This document shows, in pieces, positions 1 to 7,270 of a stretch of DNA of 33,123 bases. Every line of letters begins with the position of its first letter. The stretch's first letter is position 1. The stretch is taken from contig DDLU01000130.1 of the NCBI GenBank assembly GCA_002340305.1, positions 1 through 33,123 on the forward strand. Direction: 5' to 3'. The notes below the pieces were generated by a model. That model was not told the origin of the DNA, did no database searches, and was given only the letters and a program-made list of their open reading frames with translations. The position numbers and the translations under genes are program-made. Origin of the DNA: Desulfovibrio sp. UBA2564 (GTDB lineage Bacteria > Desulfobacterota > Desulfovibrionia > Desulfovibrionales > Desulfovibrionaceae).

Positions 1-680
1 GCCATGCGGTTTTCGAGGGAAAGTTCCGCATCTGCGCCATGTTTATTGGCAGCTTTCCAGATGGTTTTCAGAAATGGATGCGGACCACAGGCTACGATAA
101 GACCATCATTATCCGCGTATTCTTTAACCAGTTCCTCTACCCTTGCGATAATTGTCGTGATATCTTCAGGCTTGGTTTCGCGAATGTCTTCCACATCAAC
201 CTTGCCTGCCAGACCTTTATACGGATAGTTTTCCAGCGGCGGACGATGCGCGAAGAACAATTTAAGATTTTCAGGCTGCGGATGGGTATCGACATATCCG
301 CAAAAGGGAGCTAAACCCATCCCTCCGGCGAGCATGAGTACTGGACGGTTCTGCGGTTTGCTGAAGAAGTTACCCAGCGGTCCCCAGATATTTACTTCAT
401 CGCCCTCTTTAAGTTCCAGCAGACGTTTAGTTCCACGGCCGACCACCTGAAAAAGGATGGTCAGACCGGTCTCATCTGCGTTACAAATAGAGAAAGGACG
501 ACCCCATACGAGGTCCAAAGGCCAGGAAACGGGCCTGATCATGACGAACTGTCCGGCCCGCCAACCCGGCTTCCAGCCCGGATATTCGAGTTTGAGTTCG
601 ACTATTTCCTCACCGGGTGAGGATAACCCGAGGGGCTTGTTGCTGATGACTTTAACAGCCCTGCAATTGTTTGCACTCAT
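1..680 (-). CDS. pyrK: Dihydroorotate dehydrogenase electron-transfer subunit PyrK (partial, C-terminus off the left edge)
   Basis: This is the FAD and [2Fe-2S] subunit that passes electrons from dihydroorotate dehydrogenase PyrD to NAD+ in pyrimidine synthesis. About 226 residues are visible on the minus strand, starting at ATG 680-678 behind an AGGA Shine-Dalgarno. The ferredoxin-reductase-like fold is recognisable: an N-terminal barrel with the FAD motif RPFSIC (about residue 61), the glycine-rich nucleotide loop LAGGMGLAPF (about 117-126) and the late motif ACGPHPFL. The visible end, SLENRMA, is where PyrK proteins normally continue into their cysteine-rich cluster motif, so the missing part should be the Fe-S loop. 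A related sulfhydrogenase or sulfite reductase flavin subunit is the main alternative. The SLENRMA ending and the pyr genes nearby favour PyrK. pyrD may follow beyond the edge (inference). Confidence 0.85.
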   Translation of the reverse strand, partial: MSANNCRAVKVISNKPLGLSSPGEEIVELKLEYPGWKPGWRAGQFVMIRPVSWPLDLVWGRPFSICNADETGLTILFQVVGRGTKRLLELKEGDEVNIWGPLGNFFSKPQNRPVLMLAGGMGLAPFCGYVDTHPQPENLKLFFAHRPPLENYPYKGLAGKVDVEDIRETKPEDITTIIARVEELVKEYADNDGLIVACGPHPFLKTIWKAANKHGADAELSLENRM

Positions 681-737
681 GATTTAATCCTGTAGATTTT
701 TGCTGACCGCACTTTTGCGGCGTAAGCGTGATACATT

Positions 738-2714
738 ATGAATAAACATAAACCAGAAATTCTTGCTCCGGCAGGCGATAAATCCTCTTTCCTTGCAGCC
801 ATAGCCGCAGGTGCGGATGCCGTATATGCCGGACTTAAACATTTTTCAGCTCGCATGGAAGCTTATAATTTCGCTACTAGTGAGCTTGCAGCCCTTGCAG
901 AACTGGGCAGGGAAAACGGGGTTCGTACCCATATCCCCATGAACACCCTCATCAAGCCTGATGATGTAAACTCCGCAGCCCGCCTTGTGGAGCGTATTTC
1001 CCGTACGGTTAAACCGGATGCCCTGATTATTCAGGACCTCGCCATGGTTGAAATCGCACGTCAGGCCGGATTTGAAGGAGAACTTCACCTTTCCACCCTC
1101 GCCAACGTAAGCCACCCGGCAGCACTCAAAACCGCAGAGCAACTTGGCGTAAACCGCGTGGTCATCCCCCGCGAACTTAACCTAGATGAAATCAGAATAA
1201 TGGCTGAAACCTGCCCTGATTCCATTGACCTTGAGATGTTCGTCCACGGTGCACTTTGCTACTCCGTTTCCGGTCGCTGCTACTGGAGCTCTTTTTTCGG
1301 TGGCAAGAGCAGCCTGCGTGGTCGTTGTGTACAGCCCTGCCGCAGACTCTACGGTGGTGCCAAGCGTAAAGATCAGCCCAAGCGTCTTTTCTCCTGTCTC
1401 GACCTCAGCCTCGATGTGTTGACCAAGCCGACCCTTTCCATTCCTAAAGTCAACTCATGGAAAGTCGAAGGACGTAAAAAAGGTCCCCACTACGTTTACT
1501 ACACTGTAGCTGCTTACCGTATGCTGCGCGACAATCCTAATGACGCTAAGGCCAAAAAAGATGCCGTGGAACTTCTTGAACTCGCACTGGGCAGGCCGTC
1601 TTCACATTCTCTGTTCCTGCCGCAGCGCCCGTTCACCCCGCTTGATCCGTCCAACGAAACCGGTTCCGGCCTCCTGATCGGCATCACCAAACAGGAAAAG
1701 GACGGCAAGCCTTACTTCAACTGTAGGCAAGAGCTCCTTGCCGGAGACTTTCTGCGCATCGGCTATCAGGATCAGCCCGGTCATCAGACCATGAAGATCC
1801 GCAAGTTCATCCCCAAAAGAGGCAAGGTCTCCATTCCGGTCAAAGGCAAAATGCGCCTCAAATCCGGCACTCGCGTGTTCCTCATTGACCGCCGCGAAGA
1901 AGGTCTGACCAAAGCACTCAAAAAACTTGATGCAAAACTTTCAAAGATCAAAGTCGCAGAGAACGTTGCCAGCAATATGATTATCGATCTGCCACAGCCT
2001 TGTCCGCAGCCGGAACGTACTGCTCGCCACACCCTGCACCGCAACCCGCCCAAGGGCAAAACCAAATTCGGTACCGATGTCTGGCTTTCCATGAACGCCC
2101 TTAAGCGCACCCCGCGTCCAGCTGTTTCCAAGATCTGGTGGCATCTACCCCCGGTAGTCTGGCCCGACGAAGAAAAAGAAACCCAGAAAATCATCGACAT
2201 CTGCCTCAGCGGCGGAGGTCGTGATTTTGTACTAAACGCTCCATGGCAGAAAGCTTTCTTCCCCAAACATGCAAAAGTACGTTTTCATGCCGGACCTTTT
2301 TGCAACGTGTCCAATCCGGTAACCATCGAACTGCTGGCTGACATGGGCTTTTCATCCGCTTACGTCAGCCCGGAACTGGCCCGAGACGACTTCCTTGCCC
2401 TGCCGCAGAACAGCGTTCTTCCGCTGGGCGTTGTCCTTTCCGGAATGTGGCCTCTGGGGCTTTCAAGGATCATGGCGGATGAGGCAGAACTCATGAGCCC
2501 TATCTACAGCCAGAAAAAAGAAATCTGCTGGGCACGTAAGTACGGACAGACCTACTGGATATACCCCGGCTGGCCGCTTGATTTCGGTGCGGAACGCAAG
2601 GTGCTGGAAAACTCCGGCTACACCATGTTCCTGAATATCGAGGAGCCATGGCCCCGCGCAGTGCCGGAACCGCACCGCACCAGTAACTTCAACTGGGATT
2701 TAAGTTTATTATAG
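738..2714 (+). CDS. U32-family protein (RlhA/TrhP-like), 658 residues
   Basis: This is a U32 'peptidase' family protein. Characterised relatives such as RlhA and TrhP are Fe-S enzymes needed for hydroxylation of rRNA or tRNA bases rather than true proteases. The N-terminal half is the typical U32 barrel, opening with LAPAGDKSSF and GADAVYAGL. The family signature EMFVHGALCYSVSGRC lies near residue 166, and cysteines 174, 181, 197 and 201 are placed as expected for a [4Fe-4S] cluster. The length of about 658 matches the long two-domain RlhA-type subgroup better than the roughly 300-450-residue forms. The C-terminal half has no motif I can name. The gene is divergent from pyrK across 57 bases and ends in a strong palindromic terminator. 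Whether the target is 23S rRNA or tRNA cannot be told from the sequence. Confidence 0.85.
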   Translation: MNKHKPEILAPAGDKSSFLAAIAAGADAVYAGLKHFSARMEAYNFATSELAALAELGRENGVRTHIPMNTLIKPDDVNSAARLVERISRTVKPDALIIQDLAMVEIARQAGFEGELHLSTLANVSHPAALKTAEQLGVNRVVIPRELNLDEIRIMAETCPDSIDLEMFVHGALCYSVSGRCYWSSFFGGKSSLRGRCVQPCRRLYGGAKRKDQPKRLFSCLDLSLDVLTKPTLSIPKVNSWKVEGRKKGPHYVYYTVAAYRMLRDNPNDAKAKKDAVELLELALGRPSSHSLFLPQRPFTPLDPSNETGSGLLIGITKQEKDGKPYFNCRQELLAGDFLRIGYQDQPGHQTMKIRKFIPKRGKVSIPVKGKMRLKSGTRVFLIDRREEGLTKALKKLDAKLSKIKVAENVASNMIIDLPQPCPQPERTARHTLHRNPPKGKTKFGTDVWLSMNALKRTPRPAVSKIWWHLPPVVWPDEEKETQKIIDICLSGGGRDFVLNAPWQKAFFPKHAKVRFHAGPFCNVSNPVTIELLADMGFSSAYVSPELARDDFLALPQNSVLPLGVVLSGMWPLGLSRIMADEAELMSPIYSQKKEICWARKYGQTYWIYPGWPLDFGAERKVLENSGYTMFLNIEEPWPRAVPEPHRTSNFNWDLSLL

Positions 2715-2718
2715 TTCA

Positions 2719-2753
2719 AAAAAATGGGTAGGAATTAATTCCTACCCATTTTT
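2719..2753. terminator. Bidirectional intrinsic terminator between the U32 gene and the MIF-like gene
   Basis: A perfect 32-base palindrome (2721-2752, arm AAAATGGGTAGGAATT) has A residues on its left and T residues on its right. It can end transcription of the plus-strand U32 gene and of the minus-strand regulator/tautomerase pair, whose last stop codon lies 3 bases away. Confidence 0.9.
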
Positions 2754-2755
2754 GT

Positions 2756-3094
2756 TTAACCAAAGGTATTACCATTCCACCCGAACATTTCACGATCATG
2801 CGTATCCATTCCCACATAGATACGATCAGCTGGAATACTGAGTTTATCGCCCATAAATCCACATAAAACAGCAGACAATTCCTTACACTGCGCAGCCTGC
2901 AAGCCAAGGCTTTTCAAAGTCAGCAATGCGCAAGGGGCAGCCGTACCACCAAAGCTCATATTTACTCCACCATGAACGGAAATCATGACATAAGCTTCAG
3001 GCTTACCCACCTTTTCAGCGGTCAACTTTGAAAGATCAGCCACGAAATTTTCATCAACAATCTGTGCATTTGTTTCTACCCTTACATACGGCAT
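2756..3094 (-). CDS. MIF-like tautomerase (macrophage migration inhibitory factor family)
   Basis: This 112-residue protein has the length and sequence of the MIF / D-dopachrome tautomerase family, trimeric enzymes that act on phenylpyruvate-like keto-enol substrates through an N-terminal proline. After removal of Met the protein begins with the catalytic Pro (MPYVRVETN). The lysine of GKP (equivalent to Lys32 of human MIF), the core FGGTAAPCALLTLKSLG, LCGFM, the Tyr of DRIYV and the C-terminal GWNGNTF are all present. By hand alignment the human Asn97 position is Gly and Val106 is Phe, so the pocket differs. The CALC redox motif is CALL here. It follows the XRE regulator gene by 13 bases behind an AGGA ribosome site and is almost surely co-transcribed with it. 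Bacterial MIF homologues have no settled function. A role on a metabolite handled by the adjacent TRAP operon is inference. Confidence 0.9.
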   Translation of the reverse strand: MPYVRVETNAQIVDENFVADLSKLTAEKVGKPEAYVMISVHGGVNMSFGGTAAPCALLTLKSLGLQAAQCKELSAVLCGFMGDKLSIPADRIYVGMDTHDREMFGWNGNTFG

Positions 3095-3107
3095 CGTTAA
3101 ATCCTGT

Positions 3108-3992
3108 TTATTTACAATCTTCTATCATTTTACGCAGGTAATCCGCAGCCTTGGGACCTTTAAGTGCGCGCCCCCAAAGCTCTGTAACCATTTTCTGATG
3201 CAGCTCAAGTGCTTCAGGAGCGGACGTTAACATACCCACACCAAGGCGTATATTGGGGAAATGGCATAATTTATAAGGACTTATACAAAGGGTGGAACGC
3301 TCCGACTGACGAAAAATCTGAAAATGAGTACCAGGCACAGAATCGATCAATATACCGATCTGAACGCCGATGGGCTGATCTTCCAGTATGTTAATCACAT
3401 TCTCCACCTCACGGCGGGCAACTTCACGGCGTTTCTGGAGTTCTTCCTCAGGAAGATCAAAGGTTCCTACAAATCCGCTTCGCAGAAACTGTTCAAGGTT
3501 AGTAGCAGAAGCGAGGTTCACAACACTCGGTCTACGCTGAAGATATCCTTTTTTGCGTTCTTTAAGGACCGAAAAAATTTCACTAATATGATCCGATATT
3601 TCAGGATCATCCTGTAATTCCTCCGGCAACCCTTCTTTTATAGACATCGCAAGATACTCATCGAACTCGTCAGTAGTCAGCAAATAGGAAACCAAACCGA
3701 ACATCACTGAAAGCTGTTCCGAATCCGCTTCATTCTGACGCATGCGCTCAAAAAAGCTGATTGCAGATGAAATATACTCTACACCCACTCCCATCAATGA
3801 GGGTAGCGAGACCCCAAGAAGGTCGGCAATAGACTCAAGAGTTTCAAGCTTAGGCGGGTCCCCCTTTTCGTAACGATAAAGCGCAGCTCTGGAGATACCT
3901 ATTTTCGCAGCTATTTCTTCAGTGCTATACTTACTGCCAAGTCTAAACGCCTTAAGGCGGTACCCTATTTCTTTGGGACTAAGTTCATTCAT
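3108..3992 (-). CDS. XRE-family transcriptional regulator with a large C-terminal domain
   Basis: This 294-residue protein has a Cro/C1-type helix-turn-helix at about residues 10-66 (STEEIAAKIGISRAALYRYE, then LETLESIADLLGVSLPSLM). About 220 residues follow with no motif I can name, possibly an effector-sensing domain. There is no cupin signature. It is transcribed away from the TRAP operon, with 363 non-coding bases between them that hold an inverted repeat and a third copy of its half-site. It is therefore the likely local regulator of the transporter operon and of itself. The MIF-like gene lies immediately downstream. The start at 3992 is supported by a GGAG upstream and by the helix-turn-helix lying at the usual distance. 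Whether it activates or represses cannot be read directly, though the placement beside a TTGACA box fits either. Confidence 0.85.
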   Translation of the reverse strand: MNELSPKEIGYRLKAFRLGSKYSTEEIAAKIGISRAALYRYEKGDPPKLETLESIADLLGVSLPSLMGVGVEYISSAISFFERMRQNEADSEQLSVMFGLVSYLLTTDEFDEYLAMSIKEGLPEELQDDPEISDHISEIFSVLKERKKGYLQRRPSVVNLASATNLEQFLRSGFVGTFDLPEEELQKRREVARREVENVINILEDQPIGVQIGILIDSVPGTHFQIFRQSERSTLCISPYKLCHFPNIRLGVGMLTSAPEALELHQKMVTELWGRALKGPKAADYLRKMIEDCK

Positions 3993-4089
3993 CCACCCAT
4001 CTCCGTTAGAGCTTAAATTCTACTTTCAGCCATAAACAAATTTAGCTTCAAAACATCTCATTTGTCGTAAAGTTTATCAATTGTGACTC

Positions 4090-4141
4090 AAAATCTCATT
4101 TTTGTGAACATTTTTTTTAATTGTTTCAAAAATGAGATTTT
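4090..4141. promoter_or_regulatory. Candidate operator: inverted repeat with 15-base arms
   Basis: The left arm AAAATCTCATTTTTG (4090-4104) and right arm CAAAAATGAGATTTT (4127-4141) are perfect inverted copies separated by 22 bases. A further partial copy, ATCTCATTTGT, sits at 4055-4065, 38 bases upstream of the left one. The right arm ends three bases before the TTGACA box. The arrangement suggests a dimeric site for the divergent XRE regulator; that assignment is inference. Confidence 0.6.
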
Positions 4142-4143
4142 TA

Positions 4144-4177
4144 TTGACAAAAGTCTTTTTTTGATTCAAACTAATTT
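4144..4177 (+). promoter_or_regulatory. Putative promoter of the TRAP operon
   Basis: A consensus -35 hexamer TTGACA lies at 4144-4149. No good -10 box sits at the ideal 17-base distance. CAAACT (4167-4172) and ACTAAT (4170-4175) are weak candidates. A good -35 with a poor -10 would suit a regulated promoter. Confidence 0.4.
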
Positions 4178-4355
4178 AATCAAATCAAAACTGTGAGCAA
4201 AAGAGATTTTACTTTAAATTCATCTAGCTGGCTGTTAAATTTGCAATCAACCCGATTGCCAGTCGGGAAACAGCCGGGATACACGATTCCGGTTCTACTT
4301 GATCATGTGATGCTGCTCTTCAGCTTCACGCATACACTTTCAGGAGGCTTCCAGA

Positions 4356-5375
4356 ATGAAATTTTTCGGACGAATTGTTACAGTAGCTCTGGCTTTGTGC
4401 ATGGTCATGGGTGGAGTAAGTTCCGCTAATGCAGCCAAATACGAAGCTCGTATCGGTCACCTTGAATCTCCCTTGCAGCCCCGTCATCAGGGTCTGGAAA
4501 AAGTCGCCAAGCTCGTAAAGGAACGTACCAACGGCGAAGTTGAATTCAAAATTTTTCCCTCTTCCCAGCTCGGCAACCAGCGCCAGATGAACGAAGGCGT
4601 TCAGTTCGGAACCATCGAAGGGACTGTTTCCGCAGCAGCTTTCCTCGGTGGCTTCAACCCCGCAGTTTCCATCATGGACATCCCTTTCCTGCTTCCTGTT
4701 GACCGCGTACAGGCTCAAAAGCTGCGTCAGGGCAAGTTTGGTAAAGCACTGCTCAAATCCTTTGATTCCAGAGGCTTCAAAGCAATTGCAACATGGCCCA
4801 ACGGACGTAAGAACTTCACTTCCAATAAGCCTATCTCTACCATCGCGGACTATAAAGGCCAGTCCTTCCGCGTAATGGACTCCAAAATCCTCATCGAACA
4901 GTTTGCAGCAATCGGTGCTTCTGCAATCGCTCTGCCTTTCGGTGAACTCTACACCGCACTCCAGAACGGCGTTGTAGACGGCGAAGAGAACCCCCTCGAC
5001 ACCATCCAGCGTATGAAGTTCTACGAAGTGCAGAAGTACCTCGTAACTTCCGAACACGGCGCAATGGAAGACTACGTCCTCTTTAACCCTGCCTACTGGG
5101 AATCTCTTCCTGCAAACTACCAGAAAATCATCGTAGATGCTTTCATCGAAGTTATGCCCGGTGTTGAAGCCCACAAGGAACAGGCCCAGAAAGACGCTCT
5201 TGAAGTCATCAAAAAAGCCGGCGTTGAAGTTTCTCCCTTGCAGACAGCAGACCGCGCAGCAATGCGTGAACTCATGTACCCCAGAACCAAAGCGGCTTAC
5301 CTTGCCCGCGCAGGTGCTGAAGGTCAGAAGTTGATTAAGCTGTACGAAGAAGAATACGCTAATATTGTAAAATAA
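4356..5375 (+). CDS. dctP: TRAP transporter solute-binding protein, DctP family
   Basis: This is the periplasmic binding protein of a tripartite (TRAP) transporter, which captures an organic acid for the membrane DctQM complex. The 339 residues begin with a Sec signal peptide (MKFFGRIVTVALALCMVMGG, probable cleavage after ANA at about residue 26). The DctP fold follows: GHLESPLQPRHQGL, then FKIFPSSQLGNQRQM, then GQSFRVMDSK, in which Arg172 is the family's conserved carboxylate-binding arginine, then LPFGELYTALQNGVVDGEENP. The conserved arginine implies a carboxylate-bearing ligand. The exact ligand is unknown, but the amidohydrolase and dihydroorotase genes downstream point to a ureido or dihydropyrimidine acid (inference). 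The AGGAGG ribosome site decides the start. A hairpin after the stop probably makes this gene more highly expressed than dctQM. Confidence 0.93.
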   Translation: MKFFGRIVTVALALCMVMGGVSSANAAKYEARIGHLESPLQPRHQGLEKVAKLVKERTNGEVEFKIFPSSQLGNQRQMNEGVQFGTIEGTVSAAAFLGGFNPAVSIMDIPFLLPVDRVQAQKLRQGKFGKALLKSFDSRGFKAIATWPNGRKNFTSNKPISTIADYKGQSFRVMDSKILIEQFAAIGASAIALPFGELYTALQNGVVDGEENPLDTIQRMKFYEVQKYLVTSEHGAMEDYVLFNPAYWESLPANYQKIIVDAFIEVMPGVEAHKEQAQKDALEVIKKAGVEVSPLQTADRAAMRELMYPRTKAAYLARAGAEGQKLIKLYEEEYANIVK

Positions 5376-5389
5376 TTACAGTTCATCAT

Positions 5390-5426
5390 AACCGCAGGAA
5401 ATATTCGTTTTTCCTGCGGTTTTTTC
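5390..5426 (+). terminator. Intercistronic hairpin/partial terminator between dctP and dctQ
   Basis: Perfect 11-base arms (AACCGCAGGAA at 5390-5400 and its complement at 5411-5421) enclose a 10-base loop and run into six T residues. It lies inside the operon, so it probably acts as a leaky terminator or 3'-end stabiliser that sets an excess of binding protein over membrane subunits. Confidence 0.8.
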
Positions 5427-5439
5427 AGGAGTTTTTCAT

Positions 5440-5958
5440 ATGCGTAAGTTGCTGGGTTCCCTACTTGACGGAATACGGATAATCGAAAGGGTACTAATCA
5501 TTTCCATCAACCTGATCATGGTCAGCCTGTACACTTTTAATGTACTGGTCAGAGAAACCATGCCCCAGTACGCCAGCACTTTTGCATGGATTGACGAAGC
5601 CACAAGACTGCTCATGGTCTGGGCTGTTTTCCTCGCCCTCGGTCTTGCTCTCGAACGAGGCCGTCAAGTGGCAGTTACCACACTTTTCGAAAAAATGCCG
5701 GAACTTCCCCGTAAGGTCGTCGGTATCCTTATCAACCTGACCGGAGTCGTTTTCAGCTGCTATCTGATCTGGATGGGTATTTCCCTTGTTAAATTCGTTA
5801 TGCGCACCGGACAGCTCAGCCCTACACTCGGACTGCCCATGTACTGGCTCTACATCGCGCCCACCGTAGGCTTCGGCCTGCTGGCCCTGCGTTACCTGCT
5901 TGAGCTTTTGAATATCAATGACCGCCACACCAGACCCATCACCGTTATTACCAAATAG
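5440..5958 (+). CDS. dctQ: TRAP transporter small membrane subunit, DctQ family
   Basis: This 172-residue integral membrane protein has four hydrophobic segments (about residues 18-40, 50-72, 92-115 and 130-152), the usual DctQ topology. The family-like stretch FAWIDEATRLLMVWAVFLALG followed by LERGRQVAVTTLFEKMP is clear. It is the small subunit that pairs with DctM in the inner membrane and helps couple the binding protein to sodium-driven transport. An AGGAG ribosome site just after the dctP hairpin fixes the start. dctM follows after 19 bases. The substrate is set by DctP and is not readable here. Confidence 0.92.
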   Translation: MRKLLGSLLDGIRIIERVLIISINLIMVSLYTFNVLVRETMPQYASTFAWIDEATRLLMVWAVFLALGLALERGRQVAVTTLFEKMPELPRKVVGILINLTGVVFSCYLIWMGISLVKFVMRTGQLSPTLGLPMYWLYIAPTVGFGLLALRYLLELLNINDRHTRPITVITK

Positions 5959-5977
5959 TTAAGGCAGGTAGCAGAAT

Positions 5978-7255
5978 ATGACTCCCATAATTATTATCGT
6001 CGCCCTTTTGATGCTTGTCTGCGGTTTTGAAATGCTGCTGGTGCTCGGCGTACCCGCTTTTCTGACCAAGACTTTCATGTTCCCCCGTATTCCCGATCCG
6101 GCTTTGATTCAGAAGTTAGTCGGCGGAATCAACGTTTCCACCCTGCTGGCGATTCCCTTTTTCATCTTTGCCGCAGAACTCATGGCCTCCGGCCAGATTG
6201 CCAAAAGACTCACCGACCTGATCAAATTTTTCACAGGTCACCGTCTCGGCGGTATCGGACACACCACAATTTTCGGTTCTATGGCTTTCGGTTCCGTTTC
6301 AGGTTCCGCGCCGGCAACTGTAGCCGCCATGGGCAAACTCATGTACCCGGAACTGCGTAAAACCGGATTCAGCGAAAAATTCAGCCTCGGCCTGATTGTT
6401 TCCAGCGCAGAAACAGCCCTGCTTATTCCGCCCAGCATCACTCTGATTATCTACGGCTGGATGACCGGAACTTCCATCACCGGACTATTCATCGGCGGTC
6501 TAGGTGTGGGGATGGCACTCGGTCTGGCCTTTGCTGCACTTGTTATTTTCGAATCCCTGCGCAAGGGTGTAGGCCGAGGCGAGAAAGCAACTGAACCTTT
6601 CCTGACCGTATTCAAATCAGCATCATGGGCACTGGGCCTGCCGATTATTATTCTCGGCGGTATCTACTCCGGCCTGTTCACTCCTACTGAAGCAGCTGCT
6701 GTATCCGTTATCTACGCTATTCTTATTGAAGCGTTCGTATACAAAAACCTGACCTTCTTTCGTCTGATCAACATCACTGAACGGGCAGCGATCTCTACCA
6801 CCATTATTTTTATCCTGCTGGCTATGGGTAGCGTACTTTCATACTTCGTAACCCTCGCGCAGGCTCCGGTATTGATCACCAATTTTCTAAACGACATTCA
6901 GGCCGGCCCTATCACCTTCCTGATGATCGTTAACGTTGCTTTTTTCCTTGCCGGAATGTTCATCGATCCCAACTCAGCACTGCTGATTCTCGTGCCGCCC
7001 CTTTACCCGGTTGCACTTTCCATGGGTATCGATCCTATTCATTTCGGCGAAATCGTCTGCCTCAACATCTGCATCGGCATGATCACCCCACCTTTCGGTT
7101 TGGACATCTTTGTGGCTTCGTCCACTCTGGAAAAACCTGTCATGTCAATCATCAACGGGGTCTGGCCTTTCCTGTTTATCAATATTCTGGTTCTCATTCT
7201 AGTAACCTATGTTCCCGGCGTGGCAACCTTCCTCCCCAGCCTTGTTGCTCCATAA
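5978..7255 (+). CDS. dctM: TRAP transporter large permease subunit, DctM family
   Basis: This 425-residue, strongly hydrophobic protein is the length of a standalone DctM, the ion-coupled permease of TRAP systems. Family features include the early FAAELMASGQIAKRL, the glycine-rich SMAFGSVSGSAPATVAAMG, then LLIPPSITLIIYGWMTG, GGIYSGLFTPTEAAAVSVIYA, and the late GMFIDPNSALLILVPPLYP and GMITPPFGLDIFV. About 11-12 membrane segments are predicted by eye. It is not fused to DctQ. It starts 19 bases after dctQ and is followed after 15 bases by the amidohydrolase gene, so transport and hydrolysis are likely made from one message. Confidence 0.95.
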   Translation: MTPIIIIVALLMLVCGFEMLLVLGVPAFLTKTFMFPRIPDPALIQKLVGGINVSTLLAIPFFIFAAELMASGQIAKRLTDLIKFFTGHRLGGIGHTTIFGSMAFGSVSGSAPATVAAMGKLMYPELRKTGFSEKFSLGLIVSSAETALLIPPSITLIIYGWMTGTSITGLFIGGLGVGMALGLAFAALVIFESLRKGVGRGEKATEPFLTVFKSASWALGLPIIILGGIYSGLFTPTEAAAVSVIYAILIEAFVYKNLTFFRLINITERAAISTTIIFILLAMGSVLSYFVTLAQAPVLITNFLNDIQAGPITFLMIVNVAFFLAGMFIDPNSALLILVPPLYPVALSMGIDPIHFGEIVCLNICIGMITPPFGLDIFVASSTLEKPVMSIINGVWPFLFINILVLILVTYVPGVATFLPSLVAP

Positions 7256-7270
7256 AGCCAGGAGAATATT

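Larger units (their letters stand above)
3993..4355. promoter_or_regulatory. Divergent regulatory region between the XRE gene and the TRAP operon
   Basis: These 363 bases contain no gene. They hold an A/T-rich control region with three copies of ATCTCATTT (4055-4063, 4093-4101, and 4130-4138 in reverse), a TTGACA box at 4144-4149, and a leader of nearly 200 bases that can fold (4230-4292) before the AGGAGG ribosome site at about 4341. A hexamer TTGTGA is also repeated at 4081 and 4102, exactly 21 bases apart. The pieces are annotated separately. Confidence 0.75.

Noticed and set aside
4326..5174. 282-codon open frame antisense to dctP
   Set aside because: dctP has a signal peptide, family motifs and a ribosome site. 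The reverse frame has none.
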